Below, one piece after another: positions 10,701 through 22,601 of a DNA stretch of 64,000 nt. The position numbers were made by a program, and so were the translations under genes. The stretch's first letter is position 1. The number at the start of each line of letters is the position of its first letter. The stretch spans positions 5,679,794 to 5,743,793 of the forward strand of contig NZ_KK853997.1 in NCBI RefSeq assembly GCF_000696185.1. The letters run 5' to 3'. A model generated the notes under the pieces. That model saw only the letters and a list, made by a program, of their open reading frames with translations. It made no database searches and was not told the origin of the DNA. This stretch comes from Kitasatospora cheerisanensis KCTC 2395 (lineage in GTDB: Bacteria; Actinomycetota; Actinomycetes; Streptomycetales; Streptomycetaceae).

Positions 10701-11419
10701 ATGGCCAGGAACGTCGTCGTCACCGGTGGAGGCACCGGCATCGGCCTTGAGGTGGCCCGGCGCTTCGCCGAGGACGGCGAGCGGGTGGTGATCGTCGGCC
10801 GCCGCCCCGGCGTCCTCGACCACGCCGCCGCGGAACTCGGACCCAACGTCACCCCGCTGGTGTGCGACCTCGCCGACCCGGACGCCGTGGAGGCCGCGCT
10901 GGACGCGCTGCCCGCCCGGATCGACGTGCTGGTCAACAACGCCGGCAGCCGGGAGACCGTGTTCGGCGCCGGCCCGCACGCCGTGCTGGCCCGCTGGCGC
11001 GGCGACTTCGAGCGCAACGTGCTGACCGCCGTGCTGCTCACCGAGTCCGTCCGCGACCGGCTCACCCCCGGCTCCGGCCGGGTCATCACCGTCTCCTCGA
11101 TCGCCGCCCTGCGCGGGCCGGCTCCTACGGGGCGGCGAAGGCCTCGCTGCACGCCTGGAACCACTTCCTGGCGGCCCAGCTCGGCCCGTCCGGCATCACC
11201 GCCAACATCGTCGCGCCCGGCACCGTGGCGGGCACCGAGTTCTTCGGGCCGCGACTGGACGAGGCGGAGGTGGCCCGCCGCTCGGCGCGCACCCTGCTCG
11301 GCCGGATCGGCGAGTCCGGGGAGGTCGCCGCCGCCGTGTGCTTCCTCGCCTCCGCGGAGGCCGGGTTCATCACCGGCGAGATCCTGCACTGCAACGGCGG
11401 CGAACTGCTCGGCCGCTGA
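10701..11419 (+). pseudogene. SDR-family NAD(P)-dependent oxidoreductase (frameshifted)
   Basis: This is a short-chain dehydrogenase of about 239 residues with a Rossmann fold. The nucleotide motif TGGGTGIG sits at residues 8-15 and NNAG near residue 80. The catalytic serine region (VITVSSIAALRG) ends the first frame. The catalytic YGAAK and the C-terminal half continue in the next frame. The span is two bases over a multiple of three, so one base is missing. Adding a G in GGGCCGG near 11119 joins ALRGP to GSYGAAKAS and restores a complete enzyme. AGGGAGGGA upstream supports the ATG at 10701. The substrate is unknown. The gene converges on copA with 21 bp between stops. A sequencing indel is as likely as true inactivation. 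Confidence 0.85.
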
Positions 11420-11440
11420 CGGTCCGTCGCCGACGGCCCG

Positions 11441-13689
<2,249 letters not shown>

Positions 13690-13752
13690 CGGCTCGTTCT
13701 TCCTGCCGGCGGTGCTGGGCGCCGGGGCGGCCGGGCCGCCCCGGCGGGCGGG

Positions 13753-13971
13753 TCAGGCGGCCCGGCCGACCAGTTCGTAGCCGGCCTCGTCGACGGCGGC
13801 GGCGATCTGCTCGTCGCTGAGCGCGGGCTCGGCGGTCACGGTGACGGTGCCGGCCTTGGCGTCCGAGGAGACCGCGGTGACGCCCGGCAGGGCGGAGACC
13901 TCGCCGTTGATCGCCTTCTCGCAGTGGCCGCAGCTCATGCCGGTGACGGTGTAGGTGACGGTGCTGGACAT
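13753..13971 (-). CDS. copZ: Copper chaperone, CopZ-like heavy-metal-associated protein
   Basis: This 72-residue cytoplasmic metallochaperone is a single HMA domain. The Cu(I)-binding motif is GMSCGHC, with Cys14 and Cys17. It is expected to hand copper to the N-terminal domain of the adjacent CopA pump. The ATG at 13971 follows a GAGGTCCCC stretch. The gene is first in a two-gene minus-strand unit, and its upstream region contains a 17-bp CsoR-like operator 44 bp before the start. That predicts derepression by copper. Confidence 0.93.
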   Translation of the reverse strand: MSSTVTYTVTGMSCGHCEKAINGEVSALPGVTAVSSDAKAGTVTVTAEPALSDEQIAAAVDEAGYELVGRAA

Positions 13972-14015
13972 GGGGACCTCCGGGACGCTCGCTGCTGGTA
14001 CCGACAGGGAACACC

Positions 14016-14032
14016 ATACCCCCCTGGGGTAT
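14016..14032. promoter_or_regulatory. CsoR-like operator upstream of copZ-copA
   Basis: ATACCCCCCTGGGGTAT is a near-palindrome: ATACCCC pairs with GGGGTAT around a short centre. It matches the form of operators described for the copper-sensing repressor CsoR in actinobacteria. It lies between divergent copZ and the SpoIIE-type phosphatase gene, 44 bp from the copZ start. No csoR gene is in the window, so the repressor must be encoded elsewhere. Confidence 0.8.
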
Positions 14033-14109
14033 TCCGTCCAGGGGTGGGGGCGTTCCGCCGGCACGGACCGGGACTCCACCCCGAGCCTAGTCCGGACGGG
14101 GCGGAGCCG

Positions 14110-15336
14110 ATGAACGTCCGATATGTTCGAAACATGGCCTTCTGGCGCCGGGACCGTGCGGCGGACACCGGGGACGGCGCACTGTCGCCCACCCGCCGCC
14201 GGAACGCGCTGCTCACCGCCGACCTGCAGGACCTCTCCCCGCTGCGCCGCGCCGCACCCTCGCTGCTGGCCATCGCCGCGGTGATCATGGCCGACGTCCT
14301 GGCCGGGCCGAACACCTACCTCGCGCCGCTCATGGTGGTCGTGCCGTCCATCGCCGCGCTCACCCTCAGGCCCCGCGAACTGCTGCTGGCCTGCCTGCTC
14401 GGCCTGATGGTGATGCTCGGCCTCAACCGCTACTACGACCGGGTCGGCGACCCGTCCGACAGCCGCTTCCTGTTCGGCGCGACGGTCAGCTACATCGTGG
14501 TGAGCGCGTTCAGCGCCTGGGTCGCCGAGCTGCGGATGCGCCGCGCCGAGGCGTTCGCCGCCGTCAGCTCCGTCGCCGAGGCCGCCCAGCGGGCGCTGCT
14601 GAGCCATCCCGCGCCGGCCGTCGGGCCGCTGCGGCTCGCCGTGCGCTACGTCTCCGCCGCGGACGCCGCCCGGATCGGCGGCGACCTGTACTCCGTCCTG
14701 GACACCCCGCACGGCACCCGGGTGCTGGTCGGCGACGTCCGCGGCAAGGGCCTCGGCGCGGTGCACACCGCCGCCGTCGTGCTCGGCGCGTTCCGGGAGG
14801 CCGCCTACGACGAGACGGGGCTGCCCGCCGTCGCCGCCCGGATCGAGGCCAGCATGCACCGGCACGTTGCCGACGGGGAGTTCACCACCGCGCTGCTCGC
14901 CGAGTTCCGCGACCCCGGCCACATCGACCTGCTGCACCTCGGCCACGTCCCGCCGCTGCGGGTCCGCGCCGACGGCCGCACCGAACTGCTGGAGGCCGCC
15001 GACCCGTGGCTGCCGCTCGGCCTCGCCGACCTCGCCGCCGGCGAGCCCCGGGCCGGCAGCGTCCCGTTCGGCCCGCGGGACGTGCTGGTGCTGTGCACCG
15101 ACGGCGTCGTCGAGGCCAAGGGCCGCCGCGACGGCGCGTTCTACCCGCTCGCCGACCGCGCCGGACCGCTGGTCAAGGACGGCTGGCGGTCACCCGCCGA
15201 GCTGGAGGCCGCCGTCGGCGGGCTCTACGCCGACCTGCTGCTGCACACCGGCGGCGAACTCGGCGACGACGCCCTGCTGCTGCTCATCACCCGGCCCGGC
15301 GACCTGGTGCCGGACGGTCACTTCGCGTCGCCGTAG
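14110..15336 (+). CDS. Membrane-anchored SpoIIE-type PP2C protein phosphatase
   Basis: This 408-residue protein has an N-terminal membrane region (about residues 55-145, three or four spans) followed by a PPM/SpoIIE serine phosphatase domain. Metal-binding motifs are visible: RIGGDLYSV, VGDVRGKG, LLHLGHVPP, CTDGVVEAKG and GDDALLLL. Such proteins typically dephosphorylate anti-sigma-factor antagonists. No anti-sigma partner is nearby, so the target is unknown. The ATG at 14110 follows CGGAG. A later ATG at 14134 has no ribosome binding site. A 13-bp inverted repeat (ATGTTCGAAACAT, 14124-14136) falls just inside the coding start. The 3' end overlaps the convergent polymerase gene by 19 bp. Confidence 0.88.
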   Translation: MNVRYVRNMAFWRRDRAADTGDGALSPTRRRNALLTADLQDLSPLRRAAPSLLAIAAVIMADVLAGPNTYLAPLMVVVPSIAALTLRPRELLLACLLGLMVMLGLNRYYDRVGDPSDSRFLFGATVSYIVVSAFSAWVAELRMRRAEAFAAVSSVAEAAQRALLSHPAPAVGPLRLAVRYVSAADAARIGGDLYSVLDTPHGTRVLVGDVRGKGLGAVHTAAVVLGAFREAAYDETGLPAVAARIEASMHRHVADGEFTTALLAEFRDPGHIDLLHLGHVPPLRVRADGRTELLEAADPWLPLGLADLAAGEPRAGSVPFGPRDVLVLCTDGVVEAKGRRDGAFYPLADRAGPLVKDGWRSPAELEAAVGGLYADLLLHTGGELGDDALLLLITRPGDLVPDGHFASP

Positions 15337-17006
15337 CAGTCCACCACGGCGGTGCTGAGCGGGAAGCGGACCGGGGTGTCGCCGAAGACCAGGGCGGTCG
15401 CCTCCTCGGCGGAATCGGCGACGGCGGCGGCGACCGCGTCGGCCAGGTCGGCGGGCGTGTGGACCACCACCTCGTCGTGCTGGAAGAACACCAGGTGCGG
15501 CCGGTCCGCGCCGGAGTGCAGCGCGGTCAGCCGGCGGCGCAGCGCGGCCAGCAGGGCCAGCGCCCAGTCGGCGCCGCTGCCCTGGATGACGAAGTTGCGG
15601 GTGAACCGGCCGCGGGCGCGGGCCGAGCGGCCGGCCGCCTCGCCGGACTCCGGGGCCTCGGTGAGGTCCAGCCAGTCCGCCGACGGCGGCGGGCAGACCC
15701 GGCCCAGCCGGGAGGAGACCACGCCGCCGTCCTCGCCGGTGCGGGCCGCGGCCTCCACGTAGCCCATCGCGTCCGGGTAGCGGCGGCGCAGCGTGTTCAG
15801 CAGCGGGCCGATGCCGCCGCCGGTCTGGCCGTACATCGCGCCCAGCAGGCCCAGCTTGGCCTTCTCCCGGTCGCCCTGGAAGGCGCTGGCGGCGAGCGCG
15901 GCGTACAGGTCGCCGTCGGCGGCGGTGCGGGCCAGGCCGCGGTCGCCGGACAGCGCGGCCAGCACCCGCGGCTCCAGCTGCGCGGCGTCCGCGACCACCA
16001 GCAGCCAGCCCGGGTCGGCGACCACGGCCCGGCGCAGCGTCCGCGGGATCTGCAGCGCGCCGCCGCCGCGGGACGCCCAGCGGCCGGTGACCACGCCGCC
16101 GACCACGTACTCCGGGCGGAACCGGCCGCCGCGCGCCCACTGCGCCTGCCAGGCCCAGCCGTGCGCGGCGTGCAGCCGGGACAGCTCCTTGTACCGGACC
16201 ATCAGGGCCGCCGCCGGGTGGTCGACGGCCTTCAACTCCCAGGAGCGGGTGGAGGACAGCTGGACGCCGCGGTCGGCGAACGCCCGGATCACCTGCGTAT
16301 GCGAGTCCAGGTTGAACGGCCGGGCGCCCAGCGCCTGCTGCACCTCCACCGCGAGTTCGGACAGCCGCGAGGGCAGGGTGCCCGGAATGGCCGGGCGCGG
16401 GCCGAGCAGCTCGGTCAGCAGTGCGTCGTGCACGTCCGCGCGCCACGGCAGCCCGTCGTGCGCCATCTCGCAGGCCAGCAGCGCACCCGCCGACTCGGCC
16501 GCCACCAGCAGCCGGAACCGGGACCGGGCCGCCGGGTCGGAGATCGCCGCGAGCCGCCGCAACTGCTCCGCGTGGACGGCCACGGCGGCCTCCAACGGGT
16601 CTGCGCCGGGCGGCAGTTGGAGCCGGTCCGGGGCGAACAGGCCGTCCTCGTCGGGCAGCGCGCCCTCCGGCAGGTCGGCCGGCACCGGAAGCCCGCGCAG
16701 CCGCGCCCAGGCCGCACCCAGCGAGCGCGGCGCCCCGAACCGGCCCTCCCGGCCGAGCAGCAGCGCCTCGGTCAGCCGCAGGTCGTGGCAGCGCGCCACC
16801 CGCTCGGGCAGCGCGCCCAGCAGCGGGCCGTACGCGGTGTCGGCCGTCGGCCACACCCAGCGCGGCGCGTGCCGGGCCTCCACCGCGGCCACCGCCTCGG
16901 CCAGCCGGGGCACCTGCTCGGCCGGGCCGAGCGGCGCGCCGTCCTCGGCGAGCGGGCGCAGCCGGCCGCCCGGGCCGTGCGGATCGGGCACCAGGGCGTA
17001 GCGCAC
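15318..17006 (-). CDS. Family A DNA polymerase (stand-alone, exonuclease motifs not seen)
   Basis: This 562-residue protein belongs to the DNA polymerase I family but is much shorter than PolA. Polymerase motifs are intact: motif A VVADAAQLEPRVLAALS with its aspartate, motif B REKAKLGLLGAMYG and motif C FFQHDEVVV with the catalytic Asp-Glu. The N-terminal part resembles the 3'-5' exonuclease-like region of actinobacterial bifunctional exonuclease/polymerase proteins. I do not see the DxE exonuclease residues, so proofreading is doubtful. The GTG start at 17006 gives MRYALVPDPHGPGG and follows GAGAGGAA. A second polymerase I of this kind probably serves repair rather than Okazaki processing, which is inference. 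Confidence 0.87.
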   Translation of the reverse strand: MRYALVPDPHGPGGRLRPLAEDGAPLGPAEQVPRLAEAVAAVEARHAPRWVWPTADTAYGPLLGALPERVARCHDLRLTEALLLGREGRFGAPRSLGAAWARLRGLPVPADLPEGALPDEDGLFAPDRLQLPPGADPLEAAVAVHAEQLRRLAAISDPAARSRFRLLVAAESAGALLACEMAHDGLPWRADVHDALLTELLGPRPAIPGTLPSRLSELAVEVQQALGARPFNLDSHTQVIRAFADRGVQLSSTRSWELKAVDHPAAALMVRYKELSRLHAAHGWAWQAQWARGGRFRPEYVVGGVVTGRWASRGGGALQIPRTLRRAVVADPGWLLVVADAAQLEPRVLAALSGDRGLARTAADGDLYAALAASAFQGDREKAKLGLLGAMYGQTGGGIGPLLNTLRRRYPDAMGYVEAAARTGEDGGVVSSRLGRVCPPPSADWLDLTEAPESGEAAGRSARARGRFTRNFVIQGSGADWALALLAALRRRLTALHSGADRPHLVFFQHDEVVVHTPADLADAVAAAVADSAEEATALVFGDTPVRFPLSTAVVDCYGDAK

Positions 17007-17151
17007 GGGCGGCGGTTCCTCTCGGGTTCGATGCGAGGTGGCGGACCTTCCGACGGTAGCCGGTGCCTCCGACAGGTGCGGCCGCGGCGGTCCGGCGCAG
17101 GTGGGGATTCGGTGTTTCGCGCGGGCCCGGCGCCCCGTAGGGTCGGCGGAC

Positions 17152-19176
17152 ATGAGCGACAATCCCTTCTTCGCGCCCAGCACCCTGGCGTACGAGCTCC
17201 CGCCCTTCGCCGAGATCCGGGAAGAGCACTACCGTCCGGCGTTCGAGCGGGGCATGGCCGACCAGCTCGCCGAGGTCGCCGCGATCGTCGCCGACCCGGA
17301 GCCGCCGACCTTCGCCAACACCGTGGTCGCGCTGGAGCGTTCCGGCGCGGTGCTGCGCCGGGTGACCGTGGTGTTCGAGAACCAGGACGCCTCCGACACC
17401 ACCCCCGGCGTCCAGGAGCTCGACGCGGAGATCAGCCCGCTGCTGGCCGCGCACTCCGACGCCATCCACCTCGACGCGGGCCTGTTCGCCCGCCTCGACG
17501 CGCTGTACCGCACCCGCCACGAACTCGGCCTGGACGCCGAGTCGCTGCGCCTGCTGGAGCGCCGCCACACCGCCTTCGTCCGGGCCGGCGCCCGCCTCGA
17601 CGAGGCCGGCCAGCAGCGGCTGCGCGAGATCAACACCCGGCTCGCCGCCGACGCCGCCGCGTTCCGCAGGAACACCCACGAGGCCTCGCTGGCCGGCGCG
17701 ATCACCGTGGACAGCGCCGACGCCCTGGACGGGCTGCCCGCCACCGCGATCGCCGCCGCCGCCGACAACGCCCGCGCGCTCGGCCAGGACGGCCGCTGGG
17801 TGCTCAGCCTGAAGAACTTCTCCAACCAGACCGAGCTCGCCCAGCTCACCGACCGCGCCCTGCGCGAGCGCCTGCTCACCGCCTCGCTGCGGCGCGGCCT
17901 GGACACCAACGGTCCGCTCGCCGCCCGGATGGCCGCGCTGCGCGCCGAACGCGCCGCGCTGCTCGGCTACGACAGCCACGCCGCGTACGTGGTCGCCGAC
18001 GAGACCGCCGGCACCGTCGACGCGGTCGGCGCGATGCTCGGCCGCCTGGTCGGCCCCGCCGTCGCCAACGCCGAGCGCGAGGCCGCCGAGCTGGCCGCCG
18101 CCGCGGCCGCCGACGGCGTCGCCGAACTCGCCGCGCACGACTGGGCGTTCTACGCCGAGAAGGTCCGCGCCGAGCGCTACGACGTGGACACCGCGGCGCT
18201 GCGCCCCTACTTCGAACTGGAGCGGGTGCTCCAGGACGGCGTGTTCTTCGCGGCCGGCCTGGCGTACGGGCTGCGGTTCACCGAGCGCCCGGAGCTGACG
18301 GCCTATCACGCCGACGCCCGGGTGTTCGAGGTGACGGACGCGGACGGCTCCGCGCTGGGCCTGTTCATCGGCGACTTCTACGCCCGCGAGTCCAAGCGCG
18401 GCGGCGCGTGGATGAACGAACTGGTCTCGCAGTCCCGCCTGCTGGGCCGCAGGCCGGTGGTGGTCAACAACCTGAACATCGCCCGCCCGGCGGCCGGGGA
18501 GCCGGCGCTGCTCAGCTGGGACGAGGTCCGGACCCTCTTCCACGAGTTCGGGCACGCGCTGCACGGCCTGTTCTCGGACGTCGAGTACCCGTCGTTCGCG
18601 GGCACCGAGGTGCCCCGCGACTTCGTCGAATTCCCGTCCCAGGTCAACGAGATGTGGATGGTCCGGCCCGAGGTGCTGGCGAACTACGCCCGCCACCACG
18701 TCACCGGGGAGCCGCTGGACGCCGAGCTGGTGGAGCGGATGCTGGCCGCCGAGAACTACGGGCAGGGCTTCCGCACCGTCGAGTACCTGGCCGCGGCGCT
18801 GCTCGACCGGGCCTGGCACTCGCTGCCCGCCGGGACGGTCGTGGACGACGCGGAGGCGTTCGAGGCGCGGGCGCTCGCCGAGGCGGGCGTGGCGATGGCG
18901 ACGGTGCCGCCGCGCTACCGGACCGGGTACTTCAACCACGTGTTCTCGAACGGGTACAGCGCCGGGTACTACGCGTACATCTGGTCCGAGGTGCTGGACG
19001 CCGAGACGGTGGAGTGGTTCGGCGGCAACGGGCGCGCGGTGCGGGACAGCGGCGAGCTGTTCCGGGCCGAGCTGCTGTCGCGGGGCGGGAGCCGGGACGC
19101 GATGGAGTGCGTGCGCGCGGTGCTGGGGCGGGAGCCCTCGATCGAGCCGCTGCTGGTGCGCCGCGGCCTGGAGTAG
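17152..19176 (+). CDS. dcp: M3-family zinc oligopeptidase / peptidyl-dipeptidase
   Basis: This 674-residue cytoplasmic metallopeptidase belongs to the thimet oligopeptidase/Dcp family and degrades short peptides. The zinc motif HEFGH sits at residues 464-468, followed by the downstream glutamate region (FVEFPSQVNEMW) and the substrate-binding segments ENYGQGFRTVEYL and YFNHVFSNGYSAGYYAY. There is no signal peptide. The ATG at 17152 lies shortly after a GGTCGGCGGA stretch. The length is normal for the family. The stop is followed at once by a perfect long hairpin that separates it from the convergent GH5 gene. Confidence 0.92.
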   Translation: MSDNPFFAPSTLAYELPPFAEIREEHYRPAFERGMADQLAEVAAIVADPEPPTFANTVVALERSGAVLRRVTVVFENQDASDTTPGVQELDAEISPLLAAHSDAIHLDAGLFARLDALYRTRHELGLDAESLRLLERRHTAFVRAGARLDEAGQQRLREINTRLAADAAAFRRNTHEASLAGAITVDSADALDGLPATAIAAAADNARALGQDGRWVLSLKNFSNQTELAQLTDRALRERLLTASLRRGLDTNGPLAARMAALRAERAALLGYDSHAAYVVADETAGTVDAVGAMLGRLVGPAVANAEREAAELAAAAAADGVAELAAHDWAFYAEKVRAERYDVDTAALRPYFELERVLQDGVFFAAGLAYGLRFTERPELTAYHADARVFEVTDADGSALGLFIGDFYARESKRGGAWMNELVSQSRLLGRRPVVVNNLNIARPAAGEPALLSWDEVRTLFHEFGHALHGLFSDVEYPSFAGTEVPRDFVEFPSQVNEMWMVRPEVLANYARHHVTGEPLDAELVERMLAAENYGQGFRTVEYLAAALLDRAWHSLPAGTVVDDAEAFEARALAEAGVAMATVPPRYRTGYFNHVFSNGYSAGYYAYIWSEVLDAETVEWFGGNGRAVRDSGELFRAELLSRGGSRDAMECVRAVLGREPSIEPLLVRRGLE

Positions 19177-19182
19177 GGAGCG

Positions 19183-19222
19183 GCCGCGCGCAGCGGCCCC
19201 GCGCGGGGCCGCTGCGCGCGGC
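19183..19222. terminator. Bidirectional hairpin terminator
   Basis: A perfect 18-bp stem (19183-19200 with 19205-19222) closes a GCGC loop. It lies between the convergent M3 peptidase and GH5 genes and can serve both strands. Confidence 0.85.
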
Positions 19223-19226
19223 GGGA

Positions 19227-20417
19227 CTATCCGGCGAACACCGGGCCGTAGCCGGGCGCGGGGGCGCCGGTGGGGGTGAGGGCGCAGTAGCCGCCGTTGC
19301 CGCGGCACCAGTACCACATGGTCCAGGCGGCGGCGAAGCCGTTCATCGCAGCGACCTGACGGCGGATCAGCTCGGCGTTGCCGGGGGTGGCGGCGCTGGG
19401 CGGGCCCCACTCGCCGACCAGCACCGGCAGGCGGTTCGCGCGGGGGTAGGCGGCGATGGCGTCCGTGTAGGCCTCGACGAAGCCGCCCGACGGGTCCCAG
19501 TCCCGGCCGGCCTCGACGGCGGTGTCGTAGAAGTGCGGGGCGTAGCCGATCCGGTCGGCGCCGGGTCGGGGGTCGGCGAAGGCGGGGAGCCGGGTGGGCA
19601 CGCCCTGGCCGACCAGCACGGTCGGTTCGACGAACAGCCAGGCGTCGCGGTCGGCCTGCCGGACCGCCGCGATCAGCCGGCGGTACATGGCGGGCAACCG
19701 GCCCTGTTCGAGGGCGGCGGCGGAGGCGGCCAGGACCGCCGGGTCGGCGGGGTCGCCGTCCACCGGGCCGAACGGCTCGTTGAACAGGTCGTAGCCCAGC
19801 AGGGCGCGGTGGCCGCGCAGTTCGCGGGCGACGGTGGTGTACAGCGCGGCCTGGGCGCGCTGCAGGTCGCGGTCGTCGTACAGGTGGCGGAAGGCGGCCT
19901 GGACGGCGGGCTGGAAGTAGCCGGCGAACCAGTCGTCCGGGTCGGGCGTGAACGGCAGGCCGTCGTCGCGGGTGGCCCAGGAGGGGGCGCCGCCGGTGCC
20001 GCCGCCGAAGTACTGCCCGTAGACGTCCTGGTGGAAGTCGACGACGGCGTACAGGCGGTACTTCTCGGCCCAGTCCAGGATCCGGTGCAGGCGGGCGAGC
20101 TGGGCCCGGTCGTAGCGGCCGGGGGCGGGTTCGAGGCGGGCCCAGGAGACGGCGACCCGGATCAGGCCGAAGCCGTGCGCGGCGAGGTCGCGCAGGTCGG
20201 CCTCGGTGGTCTCGTCGTACTTGTCGAGGTTGAAGCCGCGCAGGTCGAGGACCCGGCCGTGCCGGTCGGTGAAGGCGGTGCGGCCGTCGGCGAGGGTGGT
20301 CGAGGAGACCTTCCGGGCGTCGAACGGGCCGCGGTCGGCGGGCAGGCCGGCCGAGACGGTGCCGAGGACGGCGGCGACGGTGAGCAGCAGGGCGGCGGCG
20401 GAGCGGCGGACGCGCAC
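19227..20417 (-). CDS. Secreted GH5 glycoside hydrolase, endoglycoceramidase-like
   Basis: This 396-residue enzyme has a Sec signal peptide (MRVRRSAAALLLTVAAVLG, cleavage near AGLPA) and a GH5 (beta/alpha)8 domain. The general acid is Glu214 in LFNEPF and the nucleophile is Glu336 in LVGEWG. The segments VVDFHQDVYGQYFGG and GGAPSWAT resemble the endoglycosylceramidase subfamily more than ordinary endoglucanases. The likely action is release of glycan from glycolipids or a similar beta-glycoside outside the cell. The exact substrate is not certain. There is no carbohydrate-binding module. The gene starts 106 bp downstream of a TetR gene on the same strand. Confidence 0.85.
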   Translation of the reverse strand: MRVRRSAAALLLTVAAVLGTVSAGLPADRGPFDARKVSSTTLADGRTAFTDRHGRVLDLRGFNLDKYDETTEADLRDLAAHGFGLIRVAVSWARLEPAPGRYDRAQLARLHRILDWAEKYRLYAVVDFHQDVYGQYFGGGTGGAPSWATRDDGLPFTPDPDDWFAGYFQPAVQAAFRHLYDDRDLQRAQAALYTTVARELRGHRALLGYDLFNEPFGPVDGDPADPAVLAASAAALEQGRLPAMYRRLIAAVRQADRDAWLFVEPTVLVGQGVPTRLPAFADPRPGADRIGYAPHFYDTAVEAGRDWDPSGGFVEAYTDAIAAYPRANRLPVLVGEWGPPSAATPGNAELIRRQVAAMNGFAAAWTMWYWCRGNGGYCALTPTGAPAPGYGPVFAG

Positions 20418-20523
20418 GGGGCACCTCGCGGCGGGGTGGAGGGTGGGGTGGGCCGATCCTGCCGGAGCCGCCCCCGCCGCACAAGAGGTGAGACCTGCTC
20501 ATGTTTGACGGCGGGTCAGGTCG

Positions 20524-21144
20524 TCACGCCTCCGGGCGGGCCTCCGGGGCGGCCAGCATCGGCGGCAGGTCGGCGGCGGCCGAGAGCCGGCCCCAGAGCA
20601 GGTCGGCGAGGGCCTGCACCATCCGGGCCCGCGGGCACGGCCGGGTCTCCAGCCACCAGTCGCCCGCGGCCAGCACCATGCCGGTGATCGAGCGTCCCCA
20701 GGTCTCGGAGAGCAGCGGCCCGTCCTGGCCGAGGTCGATCTGCTGCTGGATGGCCCGGGTGATCTCCTCCGCGATCTGCCGCAGCGCGGGCGCCAGCGCG
20801 TTGCCCGCGCCGGTCGGATCGCCGGGCTCCGGGTGGGTGAGCAGCCGGTACACCTGCGGGCGGGCCTCGATCGCCGCCAGGTAGATGTCGAGGACGTGCT
20901 CGACCCGGTCGCGCCGCTCCAGCGGCTCGTTGAGGGCCGCCCGGACGGCCGCCAGCAGGCCGGAGGTGTGACGGGCCGTCAGGGCGCCGATCAGGCCGTT
21001 CCGGTCGCCGAAGTGCCGGTACAGGATGGGCTTGGTGATGCCCGCCTCGGCGGCGATGGCGTTCATGCTGGCGCCCGGGCCCTCGCGCTGGACCACCCGG
21101 TCGGCGGCGTTGAGCAGTTGTTCGCGGCGGGGTTCGGTGGTCAT
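20524..21144 (-). CDS. TetR-family transcriptional regulator of the acyl-CoA locus
   Basis: This 206-residue repressor has an N-terminal helix-turn-helix (MNAIAAEAGITKPILYRHFG) and a helical ligand-binding domain. It is divergent from the acyl-CoA dehydrogenase gene. The spacer contains a perfect 17-bp palindrome and a related half-palindrome beside a -35-like TTGACA, so it very probably represses both itself and the fatty-acid genes. By analogy with other regulators of such genes, the ligand could be an acyl-CoA; this is inference. The ATG at 21144 is preceded by GAGGAGC. Confidence 0.9.
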   Translation of the reverse strand: MTTEPRREQLLNAADRVVQREGPGASMNAIAAEAGITKPILYRHFGDRNGLIGALTARHTSGLLAAVRAALNEPLERRDRVEHVLDIYLAAIEARPQVYRLLTHPEPGDPTGAGNALAPALRQIAEEITRAIQQQIDLGQDGPLLSETWGRSITGMVLAAGDWWLETRPCPRARMVQALADLLWGRLSAAADLPPMLAAPEARPEA

Positions 21145-21199
21145 GCGCTGCTCCTCGTGCGGCGATGTGCGGCGGATCCGGGAGGGTCCGGGACGGGCG

Positions 21200-21226
21200 T
21201 TGACACCGGTTACCTATCGGTAGCAG
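21200..21226 (+). promoter_or_regulatory. Candidate promoter of the acyl-CoA dehydrogenase gene
   Basis: TTGACA at 21200-21205 is a good -35 element. A weak TAGCAG -10 sits 15 bases later at 21221-21226. The spacer holds TACCTATCGGTA (21211-21222), whose arms match part of the stronger downstream palindrome, so the repressor may bind twice across the promoter. Confidence 0.55.
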
Positions 21227-21237
21227 ACTCCCCACCA

Positions 21238-21254
21238 TGTTACCGGAGGTAACA
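21238..21254. promoter_or_regulatory. TetR operator palindrome
   Basis: TGTTACCGGAGGTAACA is a perfect inverted repeat with 7-bp arms and a GGA centre. It lies in the divergent region between the TetR gene and the acyl-CoA dehydrogenase gene, about 30 bp after the candidate -35 element. Confidence 0.85.
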
Positions 21255-21306
21255 GCGCAGTGGCGCGGACGCTCCGGCCCGCATCCCCGTCTCCTGGAGG
21301 CCGACC

Positions 21307-22524
<1,218 letters not shown>

Positions 22525-22549
22525 CGCCCCGCCGGCGGGCACCCGATCG

Positions 22550-22595
22550 GCCCGTCGGCGGCGGCCACCCACCAGTGCAGCCGCCGCCGACGGGC
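22550..22595. terminator. Bidirectional hairpin terminator
   Basis: A perfect 16-bp stem (22550-22565 with 22580-22595) and a 14-base loop lie between the convergent acyl-CoA dehydrogenase and enoyl-CoA hydratase genes. Confidence 0.82.
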
Positions 22596-22601
22596 TTCCC
22601 G

